Assembly: GCA_019096155.1 (NCBI GenBank)
Contig: JAHCVI010000006.1
Span: forward strand, 1,798,001-1,862,000
Source of the DNA: Staphylotrichum longicolle
Taxonomy: Eukaryota > Ascomycota > Sordariomycetes > Sordariales > Chaetomiaceae
Direction of reading: 5' to 3'
DNA length: 64,000 bases
The number at the start of each line of letters is the position of its first letter. Within the stretch, counting starts at the first letter, position 1. The notes beneath the pieces were generated by a model. It did no database searches. It was given only the letters and a program-made list of their open reading frames with translations, and had not been told where the DNA came from. This document shows positions 33,168 to 44,045 of this stretch, piece after piece. Made by a program: the position numbers and the translations under genes.

Positions 33168-34790
33168 ATGGGGCAACCGGGTCACGGTCACCACACGATG
33201 TGGAAAGCGGACGGCCTTGGCAAGACCGAGACAGGGACTCATCATCGTCCCTCCCGGAGGCGGTGGACCCTGAGAAGCGAGCGGGGAGGATACGGGGCGG
33301 ACCTCGACGGACACCAGCGATGGGGAGGTTGGAAGGGAGGACTCAGCCAACCTGTCACGGCAACAAACGCGAGAAGAGGAACCAGGTGTGCTCTCCCGAG
33401 TCGTGAGCCGCGTGCTCACCCGCCCAAGTACCAAGTCCAGCTGGAACCCTGGACCGCCCCCTAACGGGGGCTTACAGGCGTGGATAGCCGGTGAGTGGCC
33501 TCCGCTCTTCTTTGCGCTCCGGCGTGGACTGACTTAAATCCCCCCTCAGTCGCCTGCACCCATCTCGTCGTCATGAACACCTGGGGGCTGGTCAGCTCCT
33601 TTGGTCTGTTCCAAACCCACTACACCACCACTCTCGGGCGGTCGCCCTCCGACATCTCCTGGATCGGCTCCTGCCAAGTGTTCCTCCTCTTCTTCGTCGG
33701 CGCGCTGACCGGCCGCCTCAGCGACGCGGGCTACTTCCGCCACGTGTTCGCCCTCGGCGTGGCCTTCCAGATCATCGGCATCTTCACCGTCTCCGTCGCC
33801 ACGCAGTACTGGCAGGTGCTGCTCGCGCTGGGCATCTGCATGGGGCTGGGCAACGGGTGCCTGTTTTGCCCGTGCATCTCGACGCTGTCGACCTACTTCA
33901 CCACGAGGCGGAGTCTGGCCATGGGCATGGCCGCGTGCGGCACGGCGACGGGCGGGCTGGTGTTCCCGAGCATGGTGCGCCAGATGTTGCCCGCCCAGGG
34001 GTTTGCCGCGACCATGCGGGCGATTGGGTACGTCCAGATCGCGACACTCGCGGTGGCGCTCGTGGGGTTGAAGCAGAGGATTCCGCCGAGGAAGAGCGGG
34101 CCGGTGGTGGAATGGGGCGCGTTTCGCGAGGGCGAGTATACGCTCTATGCGATGGGGGCGTTCTTGGTGAGTTTGGATTGTTTGTGTTGGCAGAAGCATG
34201 GACTGACATGTCGGTACCTTAGATGTTCCTCGGGCTGTATTTTGCGTTTTACTATGTCGTCTCGTTCAGCAGGGATATCATCGCATGCAGTACACCGACA
34301 GCCTCAACCTGCTGCTCGTCATCAACGGCGTCGGCATTCCGGGACGGCTGATACCGAACTACCTCGCGACCGCGTCGGCGTCTTCAATGCGTTTGTTCCA
34401 ACCGCGGGCATTGCAGGAATATGCGTGTTCTCGTGGATGGCCGTCAAGAACTCGTCGTCCATGTACGTTGTGTGTGCCTTTATGGCATGACTGCGGGCGG
34501 GATCCAAAGCCTCTTCCCCGCGGTTGGGAAGTCTGACGACGGACGTCCGCAAAGCTGGTGTAAGAATGGGCATGGTATTTACCATCGTGAGCTTTGCGAC
34601 GCTGGCAGGGCCGCCTATTGCCGGGGCCATCATCAAGGCTTCGGGGGGAAGCTACTACGGAGCTCAGGCATTTGCTGGAGCAGGCTTGCTGCTGGGAACG
34701 GTCCTGATGGCTGCCGCCAGGTCGATCAAGCTGAAAAGGCTCAGAAGTGAGTCGAACACAGGTGACTTGGGGTGGAATGCCAGGGTCTAA
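33168..34790 (+). pseudogene. MFS transporter (monocarboxylate-porter-like), multiply frameshifted
   Basis: Remnant of a 12-helix major-facilitator protein of the fungal monocarboxylate-transporter-like class. Clear pieces in different frames are an acidic N-terminus, a PPPNGGLQAWIA entry to helix 1, NTWGLVSSFGLFQTHYTTTL, GICMGLGNGCLFCPCISTLS, LLLVINGVGIPGRLIPNYL, VFNAFVPTAGIAGICVFSW, GMTAGGIQSLFPA and LAGPPIAGAIIKASGG. Introns at 33491-33549 and 34167-34222 have good borders. Between the pieces the frame breaks near 33172, 33276, 34283, 34368, 34485 and 34527. Five are explained by one missing base each and the last by one extra or two missing bases. The order and spacing of the pieces are otherwise normal, so the gene decayed recently or the assembly is poor here. 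A Pot2-like transposon lies 380 bases downstream. Confidence 0.85.
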
Positions 34791-35171
34791 ACTTGAGCTC
34801 AACGGCAGAGAAAAAGCATTGTGGGAAAGAAGCAGTATAGATAAAGATCTCAAGTAGATGTAGATGTGGAATGACTTAATGTTAATACTCTCAATGTGAA
34901 GGTGGTCACCAATCTCTATTAGCTTCCTCATAGGGGCGCATACTTAAAGACGTAATGGGAAGATCGCTCTTCGGCGAACTCTCAAAGGCAGACATTTTCG
35001 GTGTATCATGCCCATCCAGTATCAAGCTTTTTCAGAACACTCTTAAAGCCGTCACAGCCATGCGATAGCTGTCGAGCAGAGTGGTCAGGAATCCAGGGGT
35101 CGCACGTGCAAACACTGTTTCCTGATTCTCTTCTTTGTTCACACATTTCAAGGCTTACCCATCACAAAATA

Positions 35172-35214
35172 ACGTACATTATAAGCGAGTGTGCAATATA
35201 AGCGAGTGTGCAAT
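35172..35214 (+). repeat. Left terminal inverted repeat
   Basis: 43 bases, identical to the reverse complement of 36955-36997. It holds two adjacent copies of the 17-mer ATAAGCGAGTGTGCAAT. Confidence 0.95.
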
Positions 35215-35269
35215 TTCCCACGCGACGCGCCACCTCTCCAGTCAACACCAGTTTTCTTTACCATCTAAG

Positions 35270-36472
35270 ATGCCCTCTATTTCGGAAGAAAGCAGGGTAA
35301 TCTTGGCCCTCCAGGCTCTCCAAAACGACAAAAGTCTAAGCGTTCTAGCTACAGCTAAGATCTACAACGTCAACCGGATAACTTTAACCCGACGACGCGC
35401 TAGCAAGCCTATACGACGCGATACTACACCTAACTCGCGCCGCCTCACTGATTCTAAAGAGAAGGCTATTATTCAATATATCCTTGAGCTAGATACGCGA
35501 TCTTTTCCACCAAGACTACGTAGTGTAGAAGATATAGCCAACCATCTACTCTGCGAACGCGACGCGCCCCCTGTCGGCAAGCTCTAGGCTCATAACTTTG
35601 TCAAACGCTAGCCAAAGCTCTATACGCGTTATTCGCGTAGATACGACTACTAGAGGGCCAAGTGCGAGGATCTAAAGGTTATTGGCGATTGGTTTACCCT
35701 TGTTCGGAACGTCAAAGCCAAGTATAGTATTGTAGACGACGACGTCTACAACTTCGATGAGACTAGGTTTATAATAGGCATTATCTTCGCAGGTATAGTG
35801 GTTACGACATCGGATAGCCGTAGCAAGGCAAAGCTAGCCCAGCCTAGCAACCGCGAGTGGGCAACGGTGATCCAGGGAGTCAATGCCCGCGGTTGGGCTA
35901 TCCCTCCGTTTATTATCTTGGCTATGTAGTACCACCTCGCCAACTAGTATACTAAGTGCGACCTCCCGGCCGACTAGCGCATTGCAACTACCGACAATGG
36001 CTAGACTACTAATATAATAGGCCTAGATTGGATCAAGTACTTCGACTTCTATATAGTACCTTGTACGAAAGGCAAATACCGGCTATTGATCCTCGACGGC
36101 CACGAGAGCCACCACTCGACCGAATTTAAGCTCTATTGCCAGTAGAACAATATCATCACGCTTTGCATGCCTCCGTATTCTTCCCACCTACTCCAGCCAC
36201 TCGATATTGGCTGCTTTGGACCGCTAAAGCAGGCGTACGGTCGCCAGGTTGAGGACCTAATACGGATGTATATCAACCACGTCAGCAAGCTCGAGTTCCT
36301 CTACGCCTTTCGCAAGGCCTTCTTTGCCTCTATTACTAAAAGGAATATCCAGGGCGGCTTCGTAGGGGCTGGCCTTGTTCCATTCGATCTAGAGAGGGTA
36401 CTTTCCAAGCTAGATATTAAGCTTCGTATACCAACGCCCTTGAACTCGCGGGCCGGCATACCACAACCTTAG
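35270..36472 (+). pseudogene. Transposase of the Pot2-like element
   Basis: One frame from the ATG at 35270 to 36472 reads as a Fot1/Pot2 DDE transposase. It has an N-terminal Psq-type helix-turn-helix (LALQALQNDKSLSVLATAKI), a CENP-B-like second DNA-binding region, then catalytic Asp positions in YNFDETRF, LLILDGHESHHS and LLQPLDIGCFGPLK. The frame holds eight TAG codons before 36472 (first at 35585-35587) and no TAA or TGA. At conserved positions these replace Gln or Trp (CAG or TGG to TAG). Further degraded coding continues to about 36890, including a CCHC zinc knuckle (CGKPGHNATC) in another frame. It cannot make a functional transposase. Confidence 0.92.
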
Positions 36473-36954
36473 GTCTTCCAGACACCACACAACCCTCGAG
36501 AAGCGACCTCGTAGTCAACGCTCATCAAGACTCGCATTACCAACCATTAGAACAGCTCCCCTACTTCGATGTTAGCTGCTATGGACCAGCTTGCCAAAGG
36601 TACAATAGCTATGATGCACTAGGTGGCCTCCTACAGGCAGAGGTCTCTTCGCTCCGCAAGGCCAACGAGGCCCTAAGCAAACGCCGGAGAGCCAAAAGAA
36701 CACGCGTGCAGCTTGAGGATTTGCAGTAAAGGATCAACTAGACCAGCTATGGTCGGGGAGGTGGCGCAAGAAAAAGTAGTGGATGGGGGGGTCGGTTACG
36801 ATTCGGTATGGTATATGCGGCAAGCCTGGTCATAATGCCACATGCCAGGAGGTTGCAGAAGAGTTCCAGCTATTTCATATTTCTAATGTAATTATAGTTA
36901 GTTCCTAGTATTGTTGTTTTGCAATTGAGGATAGTAGTGATAGAGGGGTAGGGG

Positions 36955-36997
36955 ATTGCACACTCGCTTATATTGCACACTCGCTTATAATGTACGT
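36955..36997 (-). repeat. Right terminal inverted repeat
   Basis: Exact inverted copy of 35172-35214, with the same internal 17-base duplication, followed by TA at 36998-36999. Confidence 0.95.
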
Positions 36998-37261
36998 TAG
37001 TTGTATTATGTCCACCTTGATTATGCCGCGTGCTACGACCTGCTCATAAAACAATAACTTGTTTTGGGGAGGAAATATGGCTTAGTCAGTGTTCGGTTGC
37101 CCTCTACCAACGAGTCTCGAACAAAGCCATTGTCGTTGATACAAAGAAACCGACTCAGTGGAGAGCCTTCCATACCATGCAATAAATTCCAAATCTGAGG
37201 ATTTCATCGACAGACATCCATTGCACGAGTCAACACCTGGCAGACAAAAAGCAAAAGGAAT

Positions 37262-37354
37262 GCCCAATAACAGGATTGAACTGTTGACCTTCGCATACCA
37301 TTTACTGGTCTCCCGGTATTAGTACGACGCTCTAACCAGCTGAGCTAATCGGGC
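37262..37354 (-). tRNA. tRNA-Ile (anticodon AAT) with a 20-base intron
   Basis: On the minus strand the acceptor GCCCGAT (37354-37348) pairs with ATTGGGC (37268-37262), with one G-T wobble. The D-arm reads TAGCTCAGCTGGTTAGAGC. The anticodon stem is TCGTA paired with TGCGA, the loop starts CTAATA and the anticodon is AAT. An intron of about 20 bases (37297-37316) begins after position 37, the canonical site. The T-arm is AACAG-TTCAATC-CTGTT. The mature length is 73 bases before CCA. All four arms fold, so a functional nuclear tRNA is likely. It lies about 260 bases from the transposon. Confidence 0.9.
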
Positions 37355-37936
37355 TGAGTGGGTTGTTGAGACAGGGGTTGGTTGGGATCACTCATGAGCG
37401 GGCAAGCTTCACTGCGATGGGGCAAAAGGGGCAAAGGTCGAGGGGAACAGCCTCACTGATTCAAACACATCAGTCAGCTTGTCTAAATCAGAGCCTCTAT
37501 ATTGTCTGACGGCCGTCAGAGACCTAGGCTAACCATAGCTGAAGTATGTACAACGCACAGCACAGCACTGCACAGCAGCATTCTCCCAGTTATAACTTGC
37601 GTAGGATTTTGCTTTTTTTTGCTCTCGGAAACATAATACGGAACCAGCAATATTGACTGGAACACAGCCAGAAATACAACCTGTACAAGGCTTCGGTCTT
37701 CCATCTGACCCCTGAACACGATCCATGTTCTAACTGCCCCGTTCCATCCGGCTCTGACACTGACTCTGTACTAGCATATCATGCTTTCACTATCATGGCA
37801 ATAGGTAAGTCAACAGTATCGCAGGAAGTAAACTATTTTGCAGTTAGCCTCATTGTTGACTCAGCAGCCGAGTGTACTCAACACAAGCTTCGATACTTGT
37901 GACGAGGAGACGTCGTTGCCAACCCCAAGAATCGTC

Positions 37937-37944
37937 TATAAAAA
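37937..37944 (+). promoter_or_regulatory. TATA box of the 2EXR-like gene
   Basis: TATAAAAA, 73 bases upstream of the ATG at 38017. Confidence 0.5.
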
Positions 37945-38016
37945 CACCCGTTCCCTCCCACGTTCGAATCCCATCATCTCTTCACCGCAGAGCAAAGCTC
38001 AAGCATCTACGCCAAC

Positions 38017-38805
38017 ATGCCGAAACTCACAAAATTTCCGCGGTTTGCCAAGCTGCCCCAAGATATCCAGGATGACATCCGGCGCAAATCCGTCCCTGGT
38101 AAGGGCATCAACTTCGTCATGCTGAAGAAACCGCACTACGAAAGGGGCCCCCCAGCGACGCTTGTGCACTGCAGGGTGGATCGGGACGGTCTTTGGGGCT
38201 TGCTGTCTACCCGCCATCGGTTGCAGCAGACGGCTGCTGTGTGCAGTGAGGTCTACAATGCCGTGATGCGCGACCTGCGCAACTGGTACGGCAACCCCAT
38301 CGAACCCGACCCGTTGATGGTCATAGTTCCTCAGCCGGGCGCAGTCATGCTCGACATCCCTGGTCAATACCAATACCCCGTCGGAAACAACGGACAGTAT
38401 TGGCCAGTCGTGCCGACCTCGTACGCGGTGGCGTTCCTCTGGCGCCCCCTCGTCAACGGCCGCCAGGAGCTGCAGAACCTGTGGTCTCGCCACTTCCCAG
38501 CTGGTCTCAGGACCATCTATCTCCTCGACATGAAAGGGGCACGGCGGATGGATATGAGCCATTTTGAAGCACTCAATTTCCAGGCCGGGCCGTGGTATGG
38601 AGGGGAATTTGCCTTTGTGGACCTGCGGCCGAACCTCGTTGAGGACTTGTCTCTTTATCTCTCCAGGTACAGTGATGAGGAGGTGATTGCCATGTCTCAG
38701 GAGATCAACACTCTCAAGGCTAACATCTCCTGGGAGCGGGAGTTGGGCACCCCCCCACTTCCGCCGATCGACGTGCGCATTCTGATTCCTGTGCATATTT
38801 CATAG
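38017..38805 (+). CDS. 2EXR-like domain protein
   Basis: Intronless gene, 262 residues, with a TATA box 73 bases upstream. The N-terminus (LTKFPRFAKLPQDIQDDIRRK) follows the start pattern of the fungal 2EXR domain (F..F..LP.elR..IW), though the usual IW is IR here. A later segment, GLRTIYLLD, matches the same region of the pseudogene at 52631-53548 (EEIYLLD), so the two are probably distant paralogues. 2EXR proteins are abundant in ascomycete genomes and have no established biochemical role. No signal peptide or transmembrane helix is seen. The composition is rich in Arg, Pro and Trp. The TATA-driven intact frame suggests an expressed gene. Confidence 0.65.
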   Translation: MPKLTKFPRFAKLPQDIQDDIRRKSVPGKGINFVMLKKPHYERGPPATLVHCRVDRDGLWGLLSTRHRLQQTAAVCSEVYNAVMRDLRNWYGNPIEPDPLMVIVPQPGAVMLDIPGQYQYPVGNNGQYWPVVPTSYAVAFLWRPLVNGRQELQNLWSRHFPAGLRTIYLLDMKGARRMDMSHFEALNFQAGPWYGGEFAFVDLRPNLVEDLSLYLSRYSDEEVIAMSQEINTLKANISWERELGTPPLPPIDVRILIPVHIS

Positions 38806-39581
38806 GTCTTCTTCTCCTTTTCGGTTGGGCACAATCGGACTTTCCTTTTCCTTGTTGGTTAGGCGAACTATGGCTTTGGGGAAAAAGGTACTGGGTATGA
38901 ATGCCTGGTCTTGGTATGGATGGTCGGTCTCGGTATGACTGATGATGCTGGATGAGGTATTTACATGTTGATCGTATGAACTTTTTACAATAAAATTGCA
39001 GTTGCAAAACAAAGAGTCCCTTTATGCACGCCGCGTGAACAATGTGCCGCCACTTCAGTGTTCGGGATCATCGACACCCACACTCGCACCTCGTAGAACT
39101 AGCAATAAACAATGTGTTTGTAACGTTAATAGTTGTGGTAAGATCGAACCACGAAAAACAAAGCCTGCATCATCCAATCACAAGACAAAGAAAATCACAC
39201 ACTCACATCGGCGCGTTTGTGACCCACTCAACACATACACACACCAACGCTCACAAAGAAGAAAAAAACAAGAAGAGGACTCATGAACTTGGAAGGTTGA
39301 ACACAGATATCGTAAAAGCCAAAAGGTAGATTTGCAGTTACCGAACTCTGGAAACGCGGCTATTGCGCAGACATCCTGTCCTTTTCTCGTTGTGCTTTCG
39401 TCCGGGTTGGTAATCTTGATTCGGAGCTACTTTCTGTAAAGTATCAGAGCATGCAAATATAAGTAGCCGTTAAAGGGAGGAACGCCAACTTAATCGTCGT
39501 TTGCGGGCCCAGTCAAAGACAACAGACCTTAGAATTTCCTCTCCACCTGCACCGTTGATGGGCGGGACCCGGCGGTGCTCC
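38806..39581. other. Intergenic, no gene seen
   Basis: About 775 bases, including a CA-rich stretch at 39195-39250. No supported coding or RNA feature. Confidence 0.35.
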
Positions 39582-39824
39582 TCACTGCTGAGCCTGCCTA
39601 GAACCAGCTCCTGTTGAAGCACTCGTGGCACTGCCCACGTTCTTCTCCTGTGTCGTAGTGGCAGCGTCGGCAATGGACTTAGTCAGGCCGGAGCCAGACC
39701 TCTGCACGGGAAATTTTCCTTCCAGTTGGGCGCTCAGTCTCTCCTTGATCATTTGTTGGGCCTTGGTCCGGACGCCTTGACTAAGGTTCTGGGTAACGGC
39801 GCGCAGTCCGTCAAAGAAGCCCAT
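39582..39824 (-). CDS. Small hypothetical protein (80 residues)
   Basis: Single-exon frame. The start ATG at 39824 sits in a strong context (GCCGCCATGGGC on the minus strand). The sequence is polar and helical at the N-terminus (MGFFDGLRAVTQNLSQGVRT) with a Ser/Thr/Ala/Gln-rich tail. There is no signal peptide, transmembrane segment or known domain. I do not recognise it. The start context and helical periodicity argue for a real small gene, but length alone does not exclude chance. Confidence 0.45.
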   Translation of the reverse strand: MGFFDGLRAVTQNLSQGVRTKAQQMIKERLSAQLEGKFPVQRSGSGLTKSIADAATTTQEKNVGSATSASTGAGSRQAQQ

Positions 39825-40724
39825 GGCGGCGGTCGAGAGGGAACAAGAACAAAGGAATCTGAATGACTACTGACGTTGTTCAAGTGACTGTGCGGTCGTC
39901 AGCGTAATTAAGTATCCCCGCAAGGACATTGACGGCTGAGGTGCATCTGCTCGTTTCGCTGTCACAATGAGGTACCTCAGCTCATTATTACTCGGTAGCA
40001 TTTGTGAGCTTGACAAGGTCACTGTGTAGTGAGTCCAAACTACAATAGCTAGCGCGCAAGTAGTCGCATGCTGAGAGTCGATATTTTGAAATGAGACTCC
40101 GCTCCGGCTCCAGGAAAAGAGGGTTGGCCTCCCACTCAAAACCCCTGGCGCGGTGAATACCGGGGCCACAGGGCCCAAAAAGGGTCCCCGGCTGACCCGG
40201 CTCGGTCCGCAGGAGCGACGCCACACCGTGATTCTAGGCCTGGAGCGGCCTAGACCCTTGGGGATTTGCTCTCAGCTCCCCACAATCCCATCGCCATGTG
40301 TGCCCAGCCTGCGACTTTGCTTCCCCTGCTATCCTTCTTCTGGCAGGACTCGTCATCTTGGCCGTCGAGCTGATTGAATGATGGGTCTTGCACTCCACTC
40401 CAATCGCTAGCGGACAGCACCGCGACAGACCCACGAGATTCCCGCCAGAATGGCGTTTCCAAACTGGGAACGTGGCTAAGTGCGCGGTGAGCGAAGTGGT
40501 TGAGAACAACTTATGGCCACGAAGGTAGCACTCCACTCCACTGATATCAACCCGACTGATCGAAAGCGTACAGCCGGACTGAGAGATTACAGAGCAGCTG
40601 GCAGGATCCATCCTGAGACATCGCAGATAGATATATAGCTGTTCCCGGCGCCCTCATTCTCTTGTGGCCCGGGATATCCAACCCACGTCCGCTCATTTTT
40701 ACACAATACCTTTCTTCTCATAGC
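39825..40724. other. Intergenic, no gene seen
   Basis: About 900 bases between a minus-strand small gene and the plus-strand patatin gene, probably the promoter region of both. No gene supported. Confidence 0.35.
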
Positions 40725-42959
40725 ATGGAGCTTCCAGAGTCTTTGGAAACCCTGTCGGTCTACCCTTCGAGCCCCGCGGACGCTCCGGATGGCAAGTATG
40801 CTATCCATACCCAGAAGAAGAAGCATCGTGAGGCATATGGTCCAGATATCGAGTACTCTACTTGGTTCCGGACACCTGTAGGTTACCTCACCGTTCACCG
40901 TGATTGCCCGGCTACAACTTCTTTTGCTTGATGCCGTTCTGACTTGTTCCCAGTCCTTTGATGTAACCACCATTCAGCGACTGCAGAGTCTGCAGCTCTT
41001 CACCGAATCCAAGGATCAGGATTTCTGCGATGATGAAGCCTTGGGAACCTGGACGTGGTTTGAGCTGGCCATCATGGAGAATGCCGACGCCAAGGTGCCC
41101 AGAGTTAAAGACGGCATCCAGCTGTCGTGGACGAGCCATGAGAACGTCCTGAACTGTGGCACTTACACTTGGGTGTGTTTTGACTCGGGCTTTTGCATGT
41201 GAGCTCGGTGCTAACGTGGCATACTGCAGCTTGAAGGAGCCTTGTTCCCCGTTGACCATGACATCTTCCGCCTTGTTGAGGTGAGCCCGGCGCTCGGTTG
41301 CCGATGCATGCATCATTTTCCTAACCGACCATCAGAAAAACAACGTCATTGCCGTGCGGCTTTGCGCCCGTTTTAACAGGTGGAAGCTGACTGCCAGAAA
41401 TGGTTACCTGGTCGTCGAGCTCGGCCCGGCAGGTAAGGATCAATATTTTTCACGGACCAGAAGGTGTTACTTACACTAGTACTGGTCACAGTCGAGCGAG
41501 AGTCTCTCAGTTTCGGATCAATTGCGTCCAGAGTCAAAGGCATTGAGGGAGCTTTCTACGACATCAACAAGGCCGTTTTTCCCGATCTCGAACGGCTCCC
41601 GTCGGTGCCGGACACGCTGTTCCGTGCCGAAATGATGAGCACGGCTGCCGCCAATGACCGGCCGCTGCGCGTCCTTTCTCTTGGTATGCTGCGAAACTGG
41701 AGTCTTTTGATGAGCAAGCAGTGTGGGTTCTAACATGCATCAGACGGCGGTGGTGTCCGAGGTCTCGCTGCCTTGTTGATGCTGCAGAGGATCATGAAAA
41801 AATCCTGCCCCGGCAAGAAGCCCTGTGAGGTGTTTGATATGATCGGTGGAACGAGCACGGGAGGGTAAGCTGCACCACAAGCTCTGGGATCAGACTCACG
41901 AAAGCTGACGACACCCAACAGTTTCATCGCCATCATGCTCGGGCGCCTCGAGATGACCATCGAGGACTGCATCACCAGCTACACAAAGTTCATGGGCGAA
42001 GTCTTCCCTCCCAACACCGTGGCGCGAAAGATGCCCTTCGGCTTGGGAACCCTCTTCGACGTCACCGTCAAAGGAGAGAAATGGGACTCTAAGGTCTTGG
42101 AGAAGGTCATCAAGCGGCTCGTCAAAGAACAGCTCGGCCAGGATCCAGAGACCGTTCTTCTCCAAGACCCAAAGAACCCCAACCCCTCGTGCAAGGTGTA
42201 CGTCAAACCTAGCTATCCTCCCTTCCTGTCAAAACCTGATGCTAACTGTTCCTAAGCTTCGTCACCGCCACCTCTACAAAGGGCGCCAACAACCACGGCC
42301 CCGTCCTCCTCCGCTCCTACACCAACCCCCTCCAGATGCCCGAACTCCCCGAGATCAAGCTCTGGGAGGCCGCGCGCGCCACGTCGGCCGCGCCGACGTA
42401 CTTCACGCCCATGAAGGTCAAGGAGCACACCTTTGTCGACGGCGGGCTGCAGGCCAACAACCCGTTGGGCTGGCTCTGGAACGAGGTGCTGCAGGTGCAC
42501 GGCCCGCTGCGGGCGACGGCGTGCTTCCTGTCGGTCGGCACGGGCATGCCGCCGGCGCAGGCGCTGCCGAGCTCGGTGTCGCGGCACCCGGTCGACTTTG
42601 TCGGCGGGCTGACGGGCGTCGCGACCAACAGCGAGATCATGAACATCATGTTCCGCTCGCTGCTCAACGCGTTCGCGCCGCGCGGGATGGCCAAGAAGTA
42701 CTGGCGGTTCAGCGTGGGCGACGGGCTGCCCGACTGGGTCGAGGGCGAGGACGGGGAGTGGCGCTGGGTGCTGCGCGAGCAGAGGGAGGAGAGGGAGCTG
42801 GGCCAGCTGGACGATGTCAAGATGATTGGGGTCACGCGGGACAGGGCGGAAGAGTACATGCGGTTGGATGGGTTTGAAACGATGGTCGGGGAGTGCGCCG
42901 CGGCACTGGGAGGGCTCGGAGGTGGTAGTGGTGCGGTGGAGGTGGGGGTCAAGGCCTGA
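40725..42959 (+). CDS. Patatin-like phospholipase
   Basis: Serine acyl hydrolase acting on membrane or storage lipids, about 603 residues. Eight exons: 40725-40877, 40954-41172, 41230-41280, 41336-41432, 41492-41683, 41744-41864, 41922-42197 and 42257-42959; all junctions keep frame. The patatin domain starts at about residue 235 with the oxyanion loop DGGGVRGL (238-245). The nucleophile elbow is GTSTG, Ser about 275, formed across intron 6. The catalytic Asp is about 431 in FVDGGLQANNP. About 230 residues precede the domain; they carry no motif I know and could be a regulatory or lipid-binding region. Fungal patatins with one catalytic domain and such an extension are usually cytosolic or membrane-associated. 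The C-terminus is Gly-rich. It sits 1.1 kb upstream of the PKS on the same strand, but nothing ties it to polyketide release. Confidence 0.92.
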
Positions 42960-44045
42960 TCCGGATGCGTGGAAGCGAAAGTCTTGGGATGCATGCCGCC
43001 GGAACTCAGAAATGAGAAGGTAACCTGAGCGATTAGATCATGCAATTGCTCTGGCCGTGAGAGTGTGTGTGTCCGGGCGTTGTCCGACTGGACAGATACC
43101 CCAGGGGCAGCTCATTCGCCACGTTGGACGTGCAGGCATGCAGTTGCATGGGCATTTATGGGGCCGCAGCTGGGCAAGCCAATGTCGTGAGAGAAAGAGA
43201 CCGGCTCCGCGGCATGTGTACAGAAGTAGGGTGTCTAGGTCCGTTCCGCACTCCAATGACGTTTCTCCCGCGGAGGGCTAGTCAACAGACTTGCGCATGG
43301 AGTTCCATTCTGAGCATGCCGTTGCCAGCGGAGAGTTCGCGCTAGCCATGCGCCTCGGTGATACCAGCTCATCATTTGCATCCTCTTTCATCTTGCATGC
43401 GAATCGGTGTTCTTGGTATTGGTAAGGAGAAGGGAGGCAGGGCGGTGCTTCATGCCCGGTCAACATAGTGCGGCGTGGCGTGTGTTGTTGGATGCAAGCA
43501 TGAGCTTGCTGCTCCTGTACGCGATTCTGGGACAGGAAAGGCTCGCTGCCTCTCACGCCATTGCCAAGTGGCGCTGAACCACATGGCATGCTTTTACACG
43601 CAATAGCGGCTTTGGATGCGCAGTCACGGGGAGTAACCGCCTCGGCGTGGGTGTGATGATGTGTGGATTCACGCAGCTCGTCTGCATGCTTGGACAGGAC
43701 GAACCTCACAGCTGGTAATGGGGCACCCGGAATCCGGCGGCTGAGCCGAAGAGGAGGGGTCAGAGATGCAGAAAGAGGCTCCTGGCATCCGAAGGTGGAG
43801 CGTCGTTGATAACCATCCGATGGTGACTGGGCAACACAATGAGGGGGCTCTTGAAACGCCTGCATGATGTGCGTCCTCATGACAGGAAGATGGAGGTCCA
43901 CGTGGAAGTATATTAGGGCGGTCTTCCCACGCCCCCGTTTACCTTGAGTCCGCTTCACCGAGAAGCTCCTCCCCTCCTCTTCCACACCAATCCTCAGAGC
44001 GCTTTTACATAACATACCAATCAGACTTCCCACCACACCTCCACC
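42960..44045. other. Promoter region of the polyketide synthase
   Basis: About 1.1 kb with no supportable gene. A TATA-like element lies at 43908-43915, followed by a CT-rich leader with C-rich runs. Confidence 0.4.
43908..43915 (+). promoter_or_regulatory. TATA-like element of the PKS
   Basis: GTATATTA, about 138 bases before the PKS start codon. Confidence 0.4.

Larger units (their letters stand above)
35172..36997 (+). mobile_element. Pot2/Fot1-like Tc1-mariner-superfamily (pogo) DNA transposon, RIP-inactivated
   Basis: A 1,826-base element bounded by perfect 43-base terminal inverted repeats and flanked by TA on both sides (35170-35171 and 36998-36999), the target duplication of this superfamily. 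Size, 43-base repeats and the direct repeat inside each terminal repeat match the published description of Pot2 from Magnaporthe. It encodes one transposase (35270 onward), now broken by TAG codons. The many cta/tag trinucleotides and the exclusive use of TAG at the lost codons fit C-to-T changes on either strand, as RIP produces. Confidence 0.95.
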
